From a virus, in IMG/VR virus record IMGVR_UViG_3300029266_000722, positions 1 through 43,292 of that record: 43,292 bases of DNA; one strand, written 5' to 3'. Shown here piece after piece: positions 9,663 to 18,015 of the stretch (the first letter of the stretch is position 1; the number at the start of each line of letters is the position of its first letter). The notes below the pieces were generated by a model, which searched no databases, had not been told where the DNA came from, and saw nothing but the letters and a program-made list of their open reading frames with translations. The translations under genes and the position numbers were made by a program.

Positions 9663-10012
9663 CTTGTCACACTCGGAGTTACAATAGCTTGTCCTTCTAA
9701 CACTCTTTCAATAATTGTATTAGAGTCGCTATCTACAAAGGCCATTTCTACGTCATACACGTATTTGCCTGATCTAAGCGCATTTGTTTGTGAGTTTGTT
9801 AAAGAGATTGTAGCAATTCCCTGTGTAGCAGGAGAGACAACAATACAATTAAAGTTTGTCGTATCTGCGCTATCAGAACTGTAATTCTTTTTAAGTTTAG
9901 CTGTTATCGTATGATTAGTAAGGTTCTTTGCCGAACCGTCCTTATCTGTCAGGTGCATCTCAACAGCGACATCTGTGCCCTGATCAATTTCTAATTGCTC
10001 GAATTGTGCCAT
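9659..10012 (-). CDS. Small virion protein with Ig-like/BppU-type fold signature
   Basis: This 117-aa protein begins MAQFEQLEIDQGTDVAVEMH. It has alternating strands, with landmarks LTDKDGSAKNLTNHTITAKL, TISLTNSQTNAL and GKYVYDVEM. This layout of an intrinsic-polymerisation start, a gain term and a Y-x-Y-D-V-E strand is like the N-terminal domains of baseplate upper proteins and other Ig-like phage proteins. It is the first gene of a late transcription unit: TATAAATA lies 33 nt upstream. It overlaps the next gene by 4 nt. It is likely a virion structural adaptor; the fold call rests on pattern only. Confidence 0.6.
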   Translation of the reverse strand: MAQFEQLEIDQGTDVAVEMHLTDKDGSAKNLTNHTITAKLKKNYSSDSADTTNFNCIVVSPATQGIATISLTNSQTNALRSGKYVYDVEMAFVDSDSNTIIERVLEGQAIVTPSVTR

Positions 10013-10044
10013 TCAACTAAATCCAATGTTATAGTGGTTTTAGT

Positions 10045-10052
10045 TATTTATA
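10045..10052 (-). promoter_or_regulatory. T4-type late promoter TATAAATA upstream of the fibre operon
   Basis: A perfect TATAAATA lies on the minus strand. Transcription would start near 10039, leaving a leader of about 27 nt to the ATG at 10012. It sits in the 63-nt gap that separates the radical SAM block from the fibre genes. T4 late promoters consist of this single -10-like element. Confidence 0.75.
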
Positions 10053-10075
10053 ATGGTTCTAATCTTCAGACCGCA

Positions 10076-10978
10076 CTAATTTAAATTTAAATCAGCCCAA
10101 TCCAGTAATCCTTTATAGCCATTACAGCTATTTGTAAGGTCTTTCACATATCTATAATGTTCGGTTAAACACTTACCAAAATACTTACAAGAAGTACAGA
10201 TAGGAGACATTTCGGTCTTTTCTTTTTGAGTCCATAGTATATAGTCGTCCCAACTGTCCAGTTCTAGGAAGTATTCTTTATCCTCTTTGTCAAATTCTAA
10301 TACTCCGAATTTTCCATTTGGTGTAATATAGATATGATCGTCAGAGAATGCATTATACTTGCCTTCTAAGGAGTCTATGATTCTATCTGCATTTACAAAC
10401 TGGAACTTCATTTCATCTTCATACTCTAACCATTTAATAACGTGATCTTCAAAATCTTTATGTGTTACTGGATGAGCATTTGCTTGATTGGTAGAATATG
10501 GTTTAATTTCAACAGACCTAACTGAACTACACATATTCAGTAAACTTATCATCTCCAATACATCTTTTTTTAATACTGTTGGTGAAGCCAAGACTAGAAC
10601 AGCCATTGGAGCTGTAGCCATCATCATATTATTAAAGACAAGTTCAGACTTTTCTCTTGCTTCAAAATCATACGATACAGAAAGATAAACATCTGGGTCA
10701 AAGAAGCCTGGATGCATCATAGAATAATTTGTGTTTATATTAATTGTACCAGAGTAATATTTTCTAATGACTTCTTTAAGGCCATAAAAATAGGACTTTT
10801 TCATTGCGCCGACTTCGCCGCCGTACAAGTCAATGTGTTCTATATCTGGGACTTGGGCTAATAATTCATCTAGTTTTTCAAGGTAAATCTGTTTCTGGTC
10901 ACCCAATTGTTTAGGCGATAGATAGCAGAAATCGCATCTAAAGTTACAAAAGTAGGTTGGGTTTATTGATATTATCAT
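10076..10978 (-). CDS. Radical SAM protein with C-terminal auxiliary cysteine cluster
   Basis: This 300-aa protein carries the radical SAM [4Fe-4S] motif at Cys11, Cys15 and Cys18 (YFCNFRCDFCYL). A GGE motif at residues 53-55 binds the methionyl amino group of SAM in this family. A C-terminal group Cys261, Cys264, Cys270 and Cys285 (CTSCKYFGKC) resembles a reduced SPASM or twitch domain, which usually holds an extra Fe-S cluster in peptide-modifying enzymes. It is the last gene of the late unit that starts with the Cys/His-tailed protein. Its start overlaps the previous stop by 4 nt. The substrate is unknown; a peptide or protein is inferred. Confidence 0.85.
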   Translation of the reverse strand: MIISINPTYFCNFRCDFCYLSPKQLGDQKQIYLEKLDELLAQVPDIEHIDLYGGEVGAMKKSYFYGLKEVIRKYYSGTININTNYSMMHPGFFDPDVYLSVSYDFEAREKSELVFNNMMMATAPMAVLVLASPTVLKKDVLEMISLLNMCSSVRSVEIKPYSTNQANAHPVTHKDFEDHVIKWLEYEDEMKFQFVNADRIIDSLEGKYNAFSDDHIYITPNGKFGVLEFDKEDKEYFLELDSWDDYILWTQKEKTEMSPICTSCKYFGKCLTEHYRYVKDLTNSCNGYKGLLDWADLNLN

Positions 10979-11655
10979 GCCCAGTGTTTTACTTTATTCC
11001 TATTGTCTGAAATCCATTTCAATAGGATATTATTAAACCGATTGTCCCAACCATACACTTCTATCATACACAGAATTTTCTCTGTATTTAAATGATCTAG
11101 TATTTCTTGTCTATCATTATTTATTAAAATTTTATCTATTGAGTCGAGTACAAGTTGAGCATGATCTGATTCAAAGTAATCTGCATCTAAAGTGCTTAAC
11201 GGTTTTCTTTCATTAAAAAAGTTATTCATCATAGCACCGATTTTGCTAACTTTATCCAAATTATTCATAAAGTGTTTGTAGTCTGTTGTTCTCCAAGCCC
11301 ATCCAAATAGTTCGGACTTTTTTACTTCATTTTCCCAGTTGATTGCATCATAGTCAAACTTAATACCAAGTTCACTTTGAACGTCATCTCGTAGTATGTT
11401 CTTTGCTATGTACTCATACCATTCAAGAAATTCAGCAAAGCACGCTTGAGCAACTATATCTTTGTAATAATCTATGAAACTTTCATTACCAGTGGCTATC
11501 CAGTTGGCATACATTAACTCAAACGTATTATCTGGCTGAGTCATAGCTAAGTGATTATTAAACTTTTCACTTTGAGTTATTAAATGAGATAGAGCGTATA
11601 TGCTAAAGGGACCTATTTTAGGCAGATATTCTTCTATTTTATATATTGTATCCAA
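10975..11655 (-). CDS. Unknown helical protein in the radical SAM cluster
   Basis: This 226-aa protein is rich in Leu, Ile, Asn, Trp and Tyr, apparently alpha-helical, with no membrane segment. It begins MDTIYKIEEYLPKIGPFSIY. Aromatic patches include WYEYIAKNI and LFGWAWRTTDYKHF. No catalytic motif was recognised. It overlaps the oxygenase gene before it by 17 nt and the radical SAM gene after it by 4 nt, so it is almost certainly coexpressed with them. A substrate-binding or scaffold partner is possible but unproven. Confidence 0.65.
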   Translation of the reverse strand: MDTIYKIEEYLPKIGPFSIYALSHLITQSEKFNNHLAMTQPDNTFELMYANWIATGNESFIDYYKDIVAQACFAEFLEWYEYIAKNILRDDVQSELGIKFDYDAINWENEVKKSELFGWAWRTTDYKHFMNNLDKVSKIGAMMNNFFNERKPLSTLDADYFESDHAQLVLDSIDKILINNDRQEILDHLNTEKILCMIEVYGWDNRFNNILLKWISDNRNKVKHWA

Positions 11656-12112
11656 AGTTACACACTATTCTTTCCTGATTGCAGTCATTCACTTTATGCT
11701 CAACGTATCTTTCTTGATTGCCCATTACCAGCATATCTTTCTTAGGCTGAATTGAACCAGTTTCTTTACCATTAACTCTGAAACATAACTCTCCGCCTTC
11801 TGTTATATCATTTAGGTAATACATAAAAAATAGATTACAACCTTCAATTAAATCATTGTGCCATTTTTTACTATCGCTTCCTGTACCACTCCATATATTC
11901 TTATAACCAAATACTGCTCCACCAAATACTGGCGCAACATATTTATTGTTAATATAATTTTGAGTTCGTCGGAGATCAAAGCCTTTTGGAGACTTTACTT
12001 GATCTCCTTCCCATTCTTTTATATCAGGTATTTTACCTAAAGTAAAGAGTATTTTTTTATCCTCAAAAACTTTATATCCATTTACAAGCAAGTCTGTGTC
12101 AAAAGCAATCAT
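11639..12112 (-). CDS. 2OG-Fe(II) oxygenase-like protein (second copy)
   Basis: This 157-aa protein has the facial triad expected of 2-oxoglutarate/Fe(II) oxygenases: His85-x-Asp87 in KKWHNDLIEGCNLFFMYYL, and His139 in YVEHKV. Arg148 is placed to bind the 2OG carboxylate. EGGELCF between them is the usual G-G strand after the HxD motif. It is short for the family, as phage members often are. It overlaps the 105-aa gene before it by 4 nt. It is likely a hydroxylase of a protein or peptide side chain; the substrate is unknown. It resembles the other oxygenase at 12401-12937 in the core but differs elsewhere. Confidence 0.8.
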   Translation of the reverse strand: MIAFDTDLLVNGYKVFEDKKILFTLGKIPDIKEWEGDQVKSPKGFDLRRTQNYINNKYVAPVFGGAVFGYKNIWSGTGSDSKKWHNDLIEGCNLFFMYYLNDITEGGELCFRVNGKETGSIQPKKDMLVMGNQERYVEHKVNDCNQERIVCNFGYNI

Positions 12113-12426
12113 CCTCTTTCCAGTATGGCACCATTAGGTCTATCATAACCATATTTGTTTACACATTCTACTGAATGAGGTGTATCTGAAATAGAATTAA
12201 CTCCATAGTGATCACATATTTCACCATTCTTTTCTCTTATGGCTTCTTTAAGCATATTTGCATAAGGTTCAAGATTATCAATCATTTTCATATACTGTTC
12301 GTATTTTTCTGGAATATCTTCAAAGTCATGCAGTTTAGTAATCCAAAGATTATATAATTCTGCAGTCAAATCTCTTTCCTTACAAAGAATACTTTTTTCG
12401 TCAACTATCGTTTGTATTAAAGTCAA
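12109..12426 (-). CDS. Small unknown protein between two oxygenases
   Basis: This 105-aa, charged, mostly helical protein starts MTLIQTIVDEKSILCKERDL. Its C-terminal half has a His/Cys-containing stretch (GEICDHYGVNSISD, SVECVNKYGYD). It overlaps both neighbours, by 26 nt upstream and 4 nt downstream, and lies exactly between the two 2OG oxygenase genes. No family is recognised. A partner or substrate-recognition subunit is possible. The overlaps argue that it is a real gene. Confidence 0.6.
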   Translation of the reverse strand: MTLIQTIVDEKSILCKERDLTAELYNLWITKLHDFEDIPEKYEQYMKMIDNLEPYANMLKEAIREKNGEICDHYGVNSISDTPHSVECVNKYGYDRPNGAILERG

Positions 12427-12937
12427 AAGAACAAACCCTCCGTTGTATTGATGACTGACCAGCTTTGTGCCAGAAACCTCTTTTATTAGAAATCATAAAC
12501 AAGTCTCCAGCTGTTGGTTGAAAAGACAATTCTTCAGATATACCTTCTTCATTTTTCCATTTAAAGTTTATACTGCCTCCAGTTTCTGGAAATGTATCAT
12601 CTAAGTAATATAAAAGAAACACGTCATATGATTCAAACATATCAGTGTGCCAGCCTTGATTATCTTTATCTACTCCGTCCCAAATTAGATACTTATTAAA
12701 AACTGCATCAGGCCAATCTTTTAAAATATATTTTTCATATAAAAAGTGTCCGAATGTGTGTAAGCGGAGTTGTAAAAATGGTGGTATATCATTAACCCCA
12801 TTATCTCTTGCTCGCTCTTCGGTATTTCTTAACTGAAACTGATTAATATCTATCACGTCAAGACCTTCAGGTTCAGATAGCTGTGCAAATCCGAATTGAT
12901 CTAAACATTCTTTTAATGTGAGTTGCTTCCCTGACAT
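12401..12937 (-). CDS. 2OG-Fe(II) oxygenase-like protein (first copy)
   Basis: This 178-aa protein has His97-x-Asp99 in GWHTDMFESYDVFLLYYLDD, His157 in FWHKAG, and Arg166/Arg167 in QRRVCSFDF. That is the order and spacing of metal and 2OG ligands in the family. ETGGSINF supplies the G-G turn after the HxD strand. The start overlaps the stop of the B12-type radical SAM gene by 25 nt, and the end overlaps the next gene by 26 nt. Marine T4-like phages often carry such oxygenases near fibre genes. The reaction is probably hydroxylation, with unknown substrate. Confidence 0.82.
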   Translation of the reverse strand: MSGKQLTLKECLDQFGFAQLSEPEGLDVIDINQFQLRNTEERARDNGVNDIPPFLQLRLHTFGHFLYEKYILKDWPDAVFNKYLIWDGVDKDNQGWHTDMFESYDVFLLYYLDDTFPETGGSINFKWKNEEGISEELSFQPTAGDLFMISNKRGFWHKAGQSSIQRRVCSFDFNTNDS

Positions 12938-14598
12938 GCCCCATGAACCTCCGACATAATAATAATTCTATTTTTTTCCAGAACATCATTTATAAAATCT
13001 GTTCTAAATTTTCCACCTAATTGTCTAATACTTTTAGGTGTAGTATTTGGGTCGTAAATATCTTTAATCTCATTATATATATCTATCCATTCGTCTAACT
13101 CTATTATAATATTATATACTGCTTTTGTAAATACCGATGGTGATATTTTTTTCTCAAAAGGTGGATAAAATTTCTGTAGAATATAGTTGCACGCATTATT
13201 CATAAACCACATCTCATACATCTCCTCTTTGGTAAAAGAGAAACAAGATAGGATAGTTCTAAAATATGATTTCTTGTCTTTATATAAACTGTTCCAATTA
13301 TCAGATCCGTGTTCATCTACAATATCTGAATATACTTCTACTGTTTCAATATTATGTTTTTTCTTATATTCTGGAGAGTTCAGTCTTGAGTCAGGCAAGA
13401 ACATATAGTCGTGCCGATAAGAACCGAATGCTTTAAAGTTCCAAATATATTCCATTTCAAAATAAAAGTCATCTATTGTAGAACCGGGCATAGCAAGAAT
13501 CAACTCTAATGCTGGAATTGGATATCCATGTTCATTACATCTTTCATTAATATATTCACTTAATTTTAATTTATCATAAGTATTTAAATCAACACGATCG
13601 GCTAACTTCATGGCTGTATCAGAACTACTTTGAATGGATACAGTTGGGACTAATGAAACAAAAGCTGTTTCAGTCCACATATCCTCACCATCGGTAGAAC
13701 CTGGCGCCTTAACGTGCTTATCTACTATTTCAAACCACTTATCAATCAGCTCTTTTCTTCTTGGTAAATCTTTTGACTTCATAGTGGATATATCTGTTAA
13801 ATTAAAACGGTTATTCCAAGCATATTCAAATATTTCAAAGTCACGTTTTAGAAATGCTCCGAAATTTGCATCAGTTAAATAAGCATCTCTATATCCAGCT
13901 TTTATCATAGCATTAATATCACGCTTTACAATATCTACAGACTTTTTATAAATCTTTGTATTGATACCGCCACCCCATTCACAGAATACACACTTGTAAG
14001 GACAACCTCTTGTTGTCTCTAAAACAATGAAAGGCTCCATCTTATGTTCTCTTGAATAATCTAATAGCTTTGTGATATATTCTAAGTGATCTTCATAAAC
14101 TGAATAATCCTCTTTGCTTATATCGTGTATGACTTCTATATCAGATCTTAACTCCCATGGGATATATGTTGGGTCCATTCTCTTTTCAATAAACTGGTCA
14201 ATCAATTCGGCCATAAAAGGCTCACCTGGTTTGGTAGGTCTACAAATTAAATCGTACTGTGGACGTGATGCTAATAGTTCTGGTTCATTTGTACCTATAT
14301 GAGGACCGCCTAAAACTAATATTTTGTTTGGATATTCTTTTTTAATTTTAGCCGAAATTTCATCACAGATAACATAGTTCCATGTATAAGATGAAAACAT
14401 AATTACATCAGCACTAATAACCTCTGCCGCTACTTCGTCATAGGATTCATAGGTATTCCATTTATATGGAGATTCAAGCCATTCTACTTGCCCAGCATAT
14501 TTACCAAAGCGATTATAATAACTTTGCATGAGTAGAAATGTGAAGTTATTTGCTAATGACCAATCAGCATGCGGTGGGTTGATGAATGCTATCTGCAT
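12913..14598 (-). CDS. B12-binding-domain-type radical SAM protein
   Basis: Starting at 14598 (MQIAFINPPHADWSL) the protein is 561 aa. This start is preferred over the ATG at 14736, because the extra 46 residues overlap the upstream gene heavily and look unlike the family, whose members begin with this strand. Residues 1-135 form a Rossmann-like cobalamin-binding-type domain (LVLGGPHIGTNEP at 95-107) without the DxHxxG lower-ligand motif. The radical SAM motif is Cys199, Cys203 and Cys206 (TRGCPYKCVFCEW). Related enzymes do methyl transfer or other radical chemistry. It overlaps the radical SAM gene upstream by 35 nt and the oxygenase downstream by 25 nt. The substrate is unknown. Confidence 0.85.
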   Translation of the reverse strand: MQIAFINPPHADWSLANNFTFLLMQSYYNRFGKYAGQVEWLESPYKWNTYESYDEVAAEVISADVIMFSSYTWNYVICDEISAKIKKEYPNKILVLGGPHIGTNEPELLASRPQYDLICRPTKPGEPFMAELIDQFIEKRMDPTYIPWELRSDIEVIHDISKEDYSVYEDHLEYITKLLDYSREHKMEPFIVLETTRGCPYKCVFCEWGGGINTKIYKKSVDIVKRDINAMIKAGYRDAYLTDANFGAFLKRDFEIFEYAWNNRFNLTDISTMKSKDLPRRKELIDKWFEIVDKHVKAPGSTDGEDMWTETAFVSLVPTVSIQSSSDTAMKLADRVDLNTYDKLKLSEYINERCNEHGYPIPALELILAMPGSTIDDFYFEMEYIWNFKAFGSYRHDYMFLPDSRLNSPEYKKKHNIETVEVYSDIVDEHGSDNWNSLYKDKKSYFRTILSCFSFTKEEMYEMWFMNNACNYILQKFYPPFEKKISPSVFTKAVYNIIIELDEWIDIYNEIKDIYDPNTTPKSIRQLGGKFRTDFINDVLEKNRIIIMSEVHGACQGSNSH

Positions 14599-15583
14599 AT
14601 TTGAATGTTGCCTTAAATACACATTCGTCCATATCTTGCTCAATGTGTTTATAATCTTGTTTAATGAAACAGCTAAATGGGCATCGAGCAAAGTATTTAC
14701 ACTCAAAGCAATTATATTTAGCCATAAACTTTTCAACGATCACAGGACCAGCCAGGTCAGGTGTTGATGCTTCTTTTAAGAATACTGCTCCAGAACAACC
14801 AGTTGGAATAGATCCGTCTGGCATTACAGTAAGAGAATTGCCTCTTGTACAAATCATTTTATTCTGTGCTTTTTGATTAACGAAATGATCAACGTTTAAA
14901 CATTTTGGATATTTAGATACAAGCAATTTGTTAAACTCAAAAAGAGTTCTTTCACTAGGCATTAGTTTTCTTGAGTTATCTACAGAAGGTAAGAATGAGT
15001 CAAAGTCACAAGGATATGTATTGTAAAGATATGTGAATAAATTATCTCCACGTTGAATTTTTGCTATATTCTGTTTTGTGGCAACTAGCGAGATCATTTC
15101 AATCTTATCTTTATATGTTTCAATATTAGAAACAAAAATCTCATGTGCTTTAGGAGTAAATCTACCAGCTGGATCATAACTTACAGAGATAGTTAAATCA
15201 TTTGCTTCTAAAAATTCCATTACAGCATCTGACTTAGTGAAACATAAATTAGTTATAAAATTTATGTAGACATCAGCTTCTGTTTGTGCTATAATAGAAT
15301 CAATAAAGTCCTGATATATTTCTAGGAAACCTTTTTCTATCCATTCATCTTGAAAGAGTTCTCCGCCCATTAAATGTAGTTTATAGGCCTGAGTTCTTCT
15401 ATTATTATTGATCCAATCTACAATCTGTGGCACTTTAGCCATGATAGCATCACGGTCGGCTCCTTGTATATCATTATGATCTTGAGGGCAGAAAACACAT
15501 TTTAGATTGCAGTGCTCAAATAAGCAGCAAACAATCTCACCATAAGTTGTTATTTTGTTTTCTAATAGATCATATATAGACAT
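14564..15583 (-). CDS. Radical SAM protein with SPASM-like C-terminus
   Basis: This 339-aa protein has the CX3CX2C motif at Cys25, Cys29 and Cys32 (EHCNLKCVFCPQ) and GGE at 73-75. The C-terminal cysteines at 245, 263, 292, 295, 301, 305 and 321 (for example CFECKYFARCPFSC) look like a SPASM domain, which carries auxiliary Fe-S clusters in enzymes that modify ribosomal peptides or proteins. TVMPDGSIPTGC is the usual SPASM entry strand. It ends in Cys339. The start abuts the stop of the 382-aa gene. It is likely a peptide or protein maturase; the Cys/His-tailed protein in the same unit is the most obvious candidate substrate. Confidence 0.86.
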   Translation of the reverse strand: MSIYDLLENKITTYGEIVCCLFEHCNLKCVFCPQDHNDIQGADRDAIMAKVPQIVDWINNNRRTQAYKLHLMGGELFQDEWIEKGFLEIYQDFIDSIIAQTEADVYINFITNLCFTKSDAVMEFLEANDLTISVSYDPAGRFTPKAHEIFVSNIETYKDKIEMISLVATKQNIAKIQRGDNLFTYLYNTYPCDFDSFLPSVDNSRKLMPSERTLFEFNKLLVSKYPKCLNVDHFVNQKAQNKMICTRGNSLTVMPDGSIPTGCSGAVFLKEASTPDLAGPVIVEKFMAKYNCFECKYFARCPFSCFIKQDYKHIEQDMDECVFKATFKYADSIHQPTAC

Positions 15584-16732
15584 TTACATGATCGCAAAAT
15601 TCTTTAGGAAACCTTTATCATTATCATTATGTGCTTCAAATAAAGCTGTTACCAAGTAATTATTTACTGTAGATTGTTCCATGGAAAACACAGGGGTTAA
15701 AAGATTATTAAATGATGATTCGTTTTCAATAATCTTATTTAAAAGTTTGTCTGAAAATTCTTTTTCATTAACAGCATCTATCCAGTTTAGTTTATATGAT
15801 TCCGACTTCATCATTTTTGGATTATCTGTATCTGTATTAAAGAATGTGCTATCAAAGTGTTTAAATAATTTAATATCAGCACTAGTGATATTATTGAATT
15901 TTATATTCTTGGCAGCAGTCGGTTTGCGCATGGTCTTGGCATTCCATATACGTTCAGATAAGAATAGTTCTGCAATAGGTGAGTCATCATTAAGCGATGT
16001 ATCATAGTTACCGAAATTATATACAAATTGCATTTTGAGTGCTTTTGGTAAACGTGCATGATATTTTTTGGTCATAATATGTGTAAAGAATAATTCTTTT
16101 AGTTCATATAGGTATTTTTCCAAATCAAGAGATAGCATAGTTTTTACTGCTTTTTTCAATTCAACTTTCATCTCGCCATTGGCAAGATATGTTGCTAGCA
16201 ATAGTTCTACATTAAGAGTGCCTTTGAAGTCTTCAATAAATTTGTTTCTCAATGCAATGGTCGGCTTTTTATTAGCTGCCCAATGAGTTTTAAAGTTCTT
16301 TAAATCGAATGATTTATTAGCATCTGCCGCAAAAGATTTAGCCCATCTACCTTGACCAAATACTCTATATCTAAACACATTGGATTCTAATAAATCTAAG
16401 CAAGTTTTTTCACTAGGATCTTTAAAAATAATTTTATACCAAGCACACATGACTTTAATAAAATTATCATCATCACAGTAAATAACCACTTTTTTATTAT
16501 TATTAAATGTATCTGTAAAATCAGACATAGTTCTAAAAAAATCAATCCAGCTTTTAAACTGTTTATCTTTACCGCTACCTATTAAATCTTCACAGTCATT
16601 TGCAAATGCGATTTGATTAACTGATGCATCTGCATCGTGAAAACCATTTATATCAGATATAACAACTCTATTAACAGAAAAGTCAATTATATCATCACTA
16701 GCAACATATACTCTTTTAAACAGATGGAACAT
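15584..16732 (-). CDS. Unknown 382-aa protein of the radical SAM cluster
   Basis: This 382-aa protein starts MFHLFKRVYVASDDIIDFSV. An N-terminal alternating strand/helix half contains KKVVIYCDDDNFIKVMCAWY, and a helical C-terminal half follows. No catalytic motif was recognised. The opening V-x-S-D-D-I-I-D and internal VIYCDDD loosely recall nucleotide-binding-type folds, but this is not enough to name a family. It overlaps the 224-aa gene upstream by 17 nt and abuts the radical SAM gene downstream, so it belongs to the same transcript. Its role may be in substrate handling. Confidence 0.65.
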   Translation of the reverse strand: MFHLFKRVYVASDDIIDFSVNRVVISDINGFHDADASVNQIAFANDCEDLIGSGKDKQFKSWIDFFRTMSDFTDTFNNNKKVVIYCDDDNFIKVMCAWYKIIFKDPSEKTCLDLLESNVFRYRVFGQGRWAKSFAADANKSFDLKNFKTHWAANKKPTIALRNKFIEDFKGTLNVELLLATYLANGEMKVELKKAVKTMLSLDLEKYLYELKELFFTHIMTKKYHARLPKALKMQFVYNFGNYDTSLNDDSPIAELFLSERIWNAKTMRKPTAAKNIKFNNITSADIKLFKHFDSTFFNTDTDNPKMMKSESYKLNWIDAVNEKEFSDKLLNKIIENESSFNNLLTPVFSMEQSTVNNYLVTALFEAHNDNDKGFLKNFAIM

Positions 16733-17390
16733 TCGGATTCTCCTGCAGCGATCCTGAAACGATACCTTGCGTTAACAGAAACATTGGATTATTTTCATTT
16801 GCCCAATAGTAAAATAGATTATTACCTTTGAACATGTAATCGTTAAAGTACGATTCATAATATATTTTATGTTCTTCATATACATTAGCATAAAACATAT
16901 AAAATCTTTCGTGCTTCAATAAAGATACAAAATTTACACCTGTATTTGAAATAGTTTTATCAATTGGATGTGATTGGACATAATCATGAAAGGCTTCTTG
17001 TCCAATAGAGTGCATATTAAAGAGTGTAAGAGAATCCAACTTTTTAGCCCAAAGTTTTAGAATATCCACGTTAGCATCGATGAAATCTTTTTCTCTCAGC
17101 TCTACTATACCTTTCATTTGGAGTAAAAGTTCGATAACTCTCATTTCCAAAATAGGAACAGTTAATATTACTTCCTCATGTAAGTAAGCTGTAGTAAGAT
17201 CATCAAAACCTTTTTGAGTTTGAAATCCTATATCAGCTGGCAAATCAAGGTTACTCATATACGTTAATAGATTCACACCTTGGAGTCCTGATTCCTCATA
17301 ATTGATCAAATAAAATGTGTCTTTGTTTTCAAAAAACTTTTTTAATTCAGTAATATCAATTGGTGCTGTAGTCTCAACAACATTCTTCAT
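16716..17390 (-). CDS. Unknown 224-aa protein next to the Cys/His-tailed protein
   Basis: This 224-aa soluble, mostly helical protein starts MKNVVETTAPIDITELKKFF. It is aromatic-rich, for example FYMFYANVYEEHKIYYESYF near the C-terminus. It begins 3 nt after the stop of the Cys/His-tailed gene, with the ribosome-binding site (AGGACG) lying inside that gene's last codons, so the two are translationally linked. Its overall style (size, helices, Tyr/Phe/Asn content) is like the 226-aa protein at 10975-11655, but I could not align them by eye. No function can be assigned. Confidence 0.65.
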   Translation of the reverse strand: MKNVVETTAPIDITELKKFFENKDTFYLINYEESGLQGVNLLTYMSNLDLPADIGFQTQKGFDDLTTAYLHEEVILTVPILEMRVIELLLQMKGIVELREKDFIDANVDILKLWAKKLDSLTLFNMHSIGQEAFHDYVQSHPIDKTISNTGVNFVSLLKHERFYMFYANVYEEHKIYYESYFNDYMFKGNNLFYYWANENNPMFLLTQGIVSGSLQENPNVPSV

Positions 17391-17393
17391 AAT

Positions 17394-17981
17394 TTATCTA
17401 CGTCCTCTTGATCCGTGGCAACTACTGTGACAAGATGAGTGACAAACATCAACTTGAACTGTCTGAATATTATTTCTAGCATTTGTATAGACTGTTCTTA
17501 ATGCGTCAAATTTGGATTCTAATACTGCATCATCAACTACATTTCCTGCAACTAAAGCGGTAGTACCACTTAGTGATTGTAAATATTGGTTGTTCATATA
17601 AGCAACTTGAGTCTGATTAAAATTAATACCTGGAGCCCCGGCCCAAGTTCCAGTGTTACCTGCACCACCCGCTCCGTCACCAGTTCCAGTATAATTTAAT
17701 TTTGCATTAAGTTTACGTATGCTACTATAAGCTGCTGTCTCTGTTGCCAAAACATCATTAATTTCGGAAGCATCTATCTTATTAACATTGTTGTCGATAG
17801 CACCACCATTTATTCCGATTGATTTACCTGAAGTGGCACCACCAAAATAAGATGTAGCAAAAGCCGGAAATGGAGCTGCGTTTGTTCCCCACACAATGCT
17901 TGAGTTTGCAGTTGCAACTACATAATCAGCATATCTATCTACTACGTTTTGAGCAGTTACTGGATTGGTTAGTGATACCAT
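17394..17981 (-). CDS. Cys/His-tailed protein, candidate substrate of the radical SAM enzymes
   Basis: This 195-aa protein starts MVSLTNPVTAQNVVDRYADY. The body is Ala/Asn/Gly/Thr-rich with a Gly-rich linker (residues 98-118). It then ends abruptly in CHSSCHSSCHGSRGRR. All three Cys (180, 184, 188) and all three His (181, 185, 189) of the protein lie in this tail. Long leader plus short repetitive Cys/His core is the layout of some radical-SAM-modified ribosomal peptides, and His-Xaa-Ser repeats are known from the Hxs maturation systems. It has its own late promoter and a GGAG ribosome-binding site 8 nt before the ATG. Alternatives are a virion protein with a metal-binding tail, or a virion protein that is itself modified in place. 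Confidence 0.75.
   Translation of the reverse strand: MVSLTNPVTAQNVVDRYADYVVATANSSIVWGTNAAPFPAFATSYFGGATSGKSIGINGGAIDNNVNKIDASEINDVLATETAAYSSIRKLNAKLNYTGTGDGAGGAGNTGTWAGAPGINFNQTQVAYMNNQYLQSLSGTTALVAGNVVDDAVLESKFDALRTVYTNARNNIQTVQVDVCHSSCHSSCHGSRGRR
17409..17444 (-). repeat. Three-unit CHSS/CHSS/CHGS coding repeat
   Basis: Residues 180-191 are three four-residue units with a Cys-His start and Ser in the fourth place. The serines of unit one use TCA TCT and those of unit two use AGT AGT, so the units are alike in protein but not in DNA. Confidence 0.85.
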
Positions 17982-18015
17982 GTTGTTCTCCGTTAAATCC
18001 TTTGTTCTTTTACTC

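Noticed and set aside
14599-14736. Earlier ATG of the B12-type radical SAM gene
   Set aside because: The extra 46 residues overlap the Cys-rich end of the upstream radical SAM gene and precede the natural family start MQIAFINPPH.
17397-17444. CHSSCH as a c-type haem attachment site
   Set aside because: The standard site is CXXCH, while here the spacing is CX3CH. No export signal precedes it and no cytochrome maturation genes are nearby. Other metal binding is not excluded.
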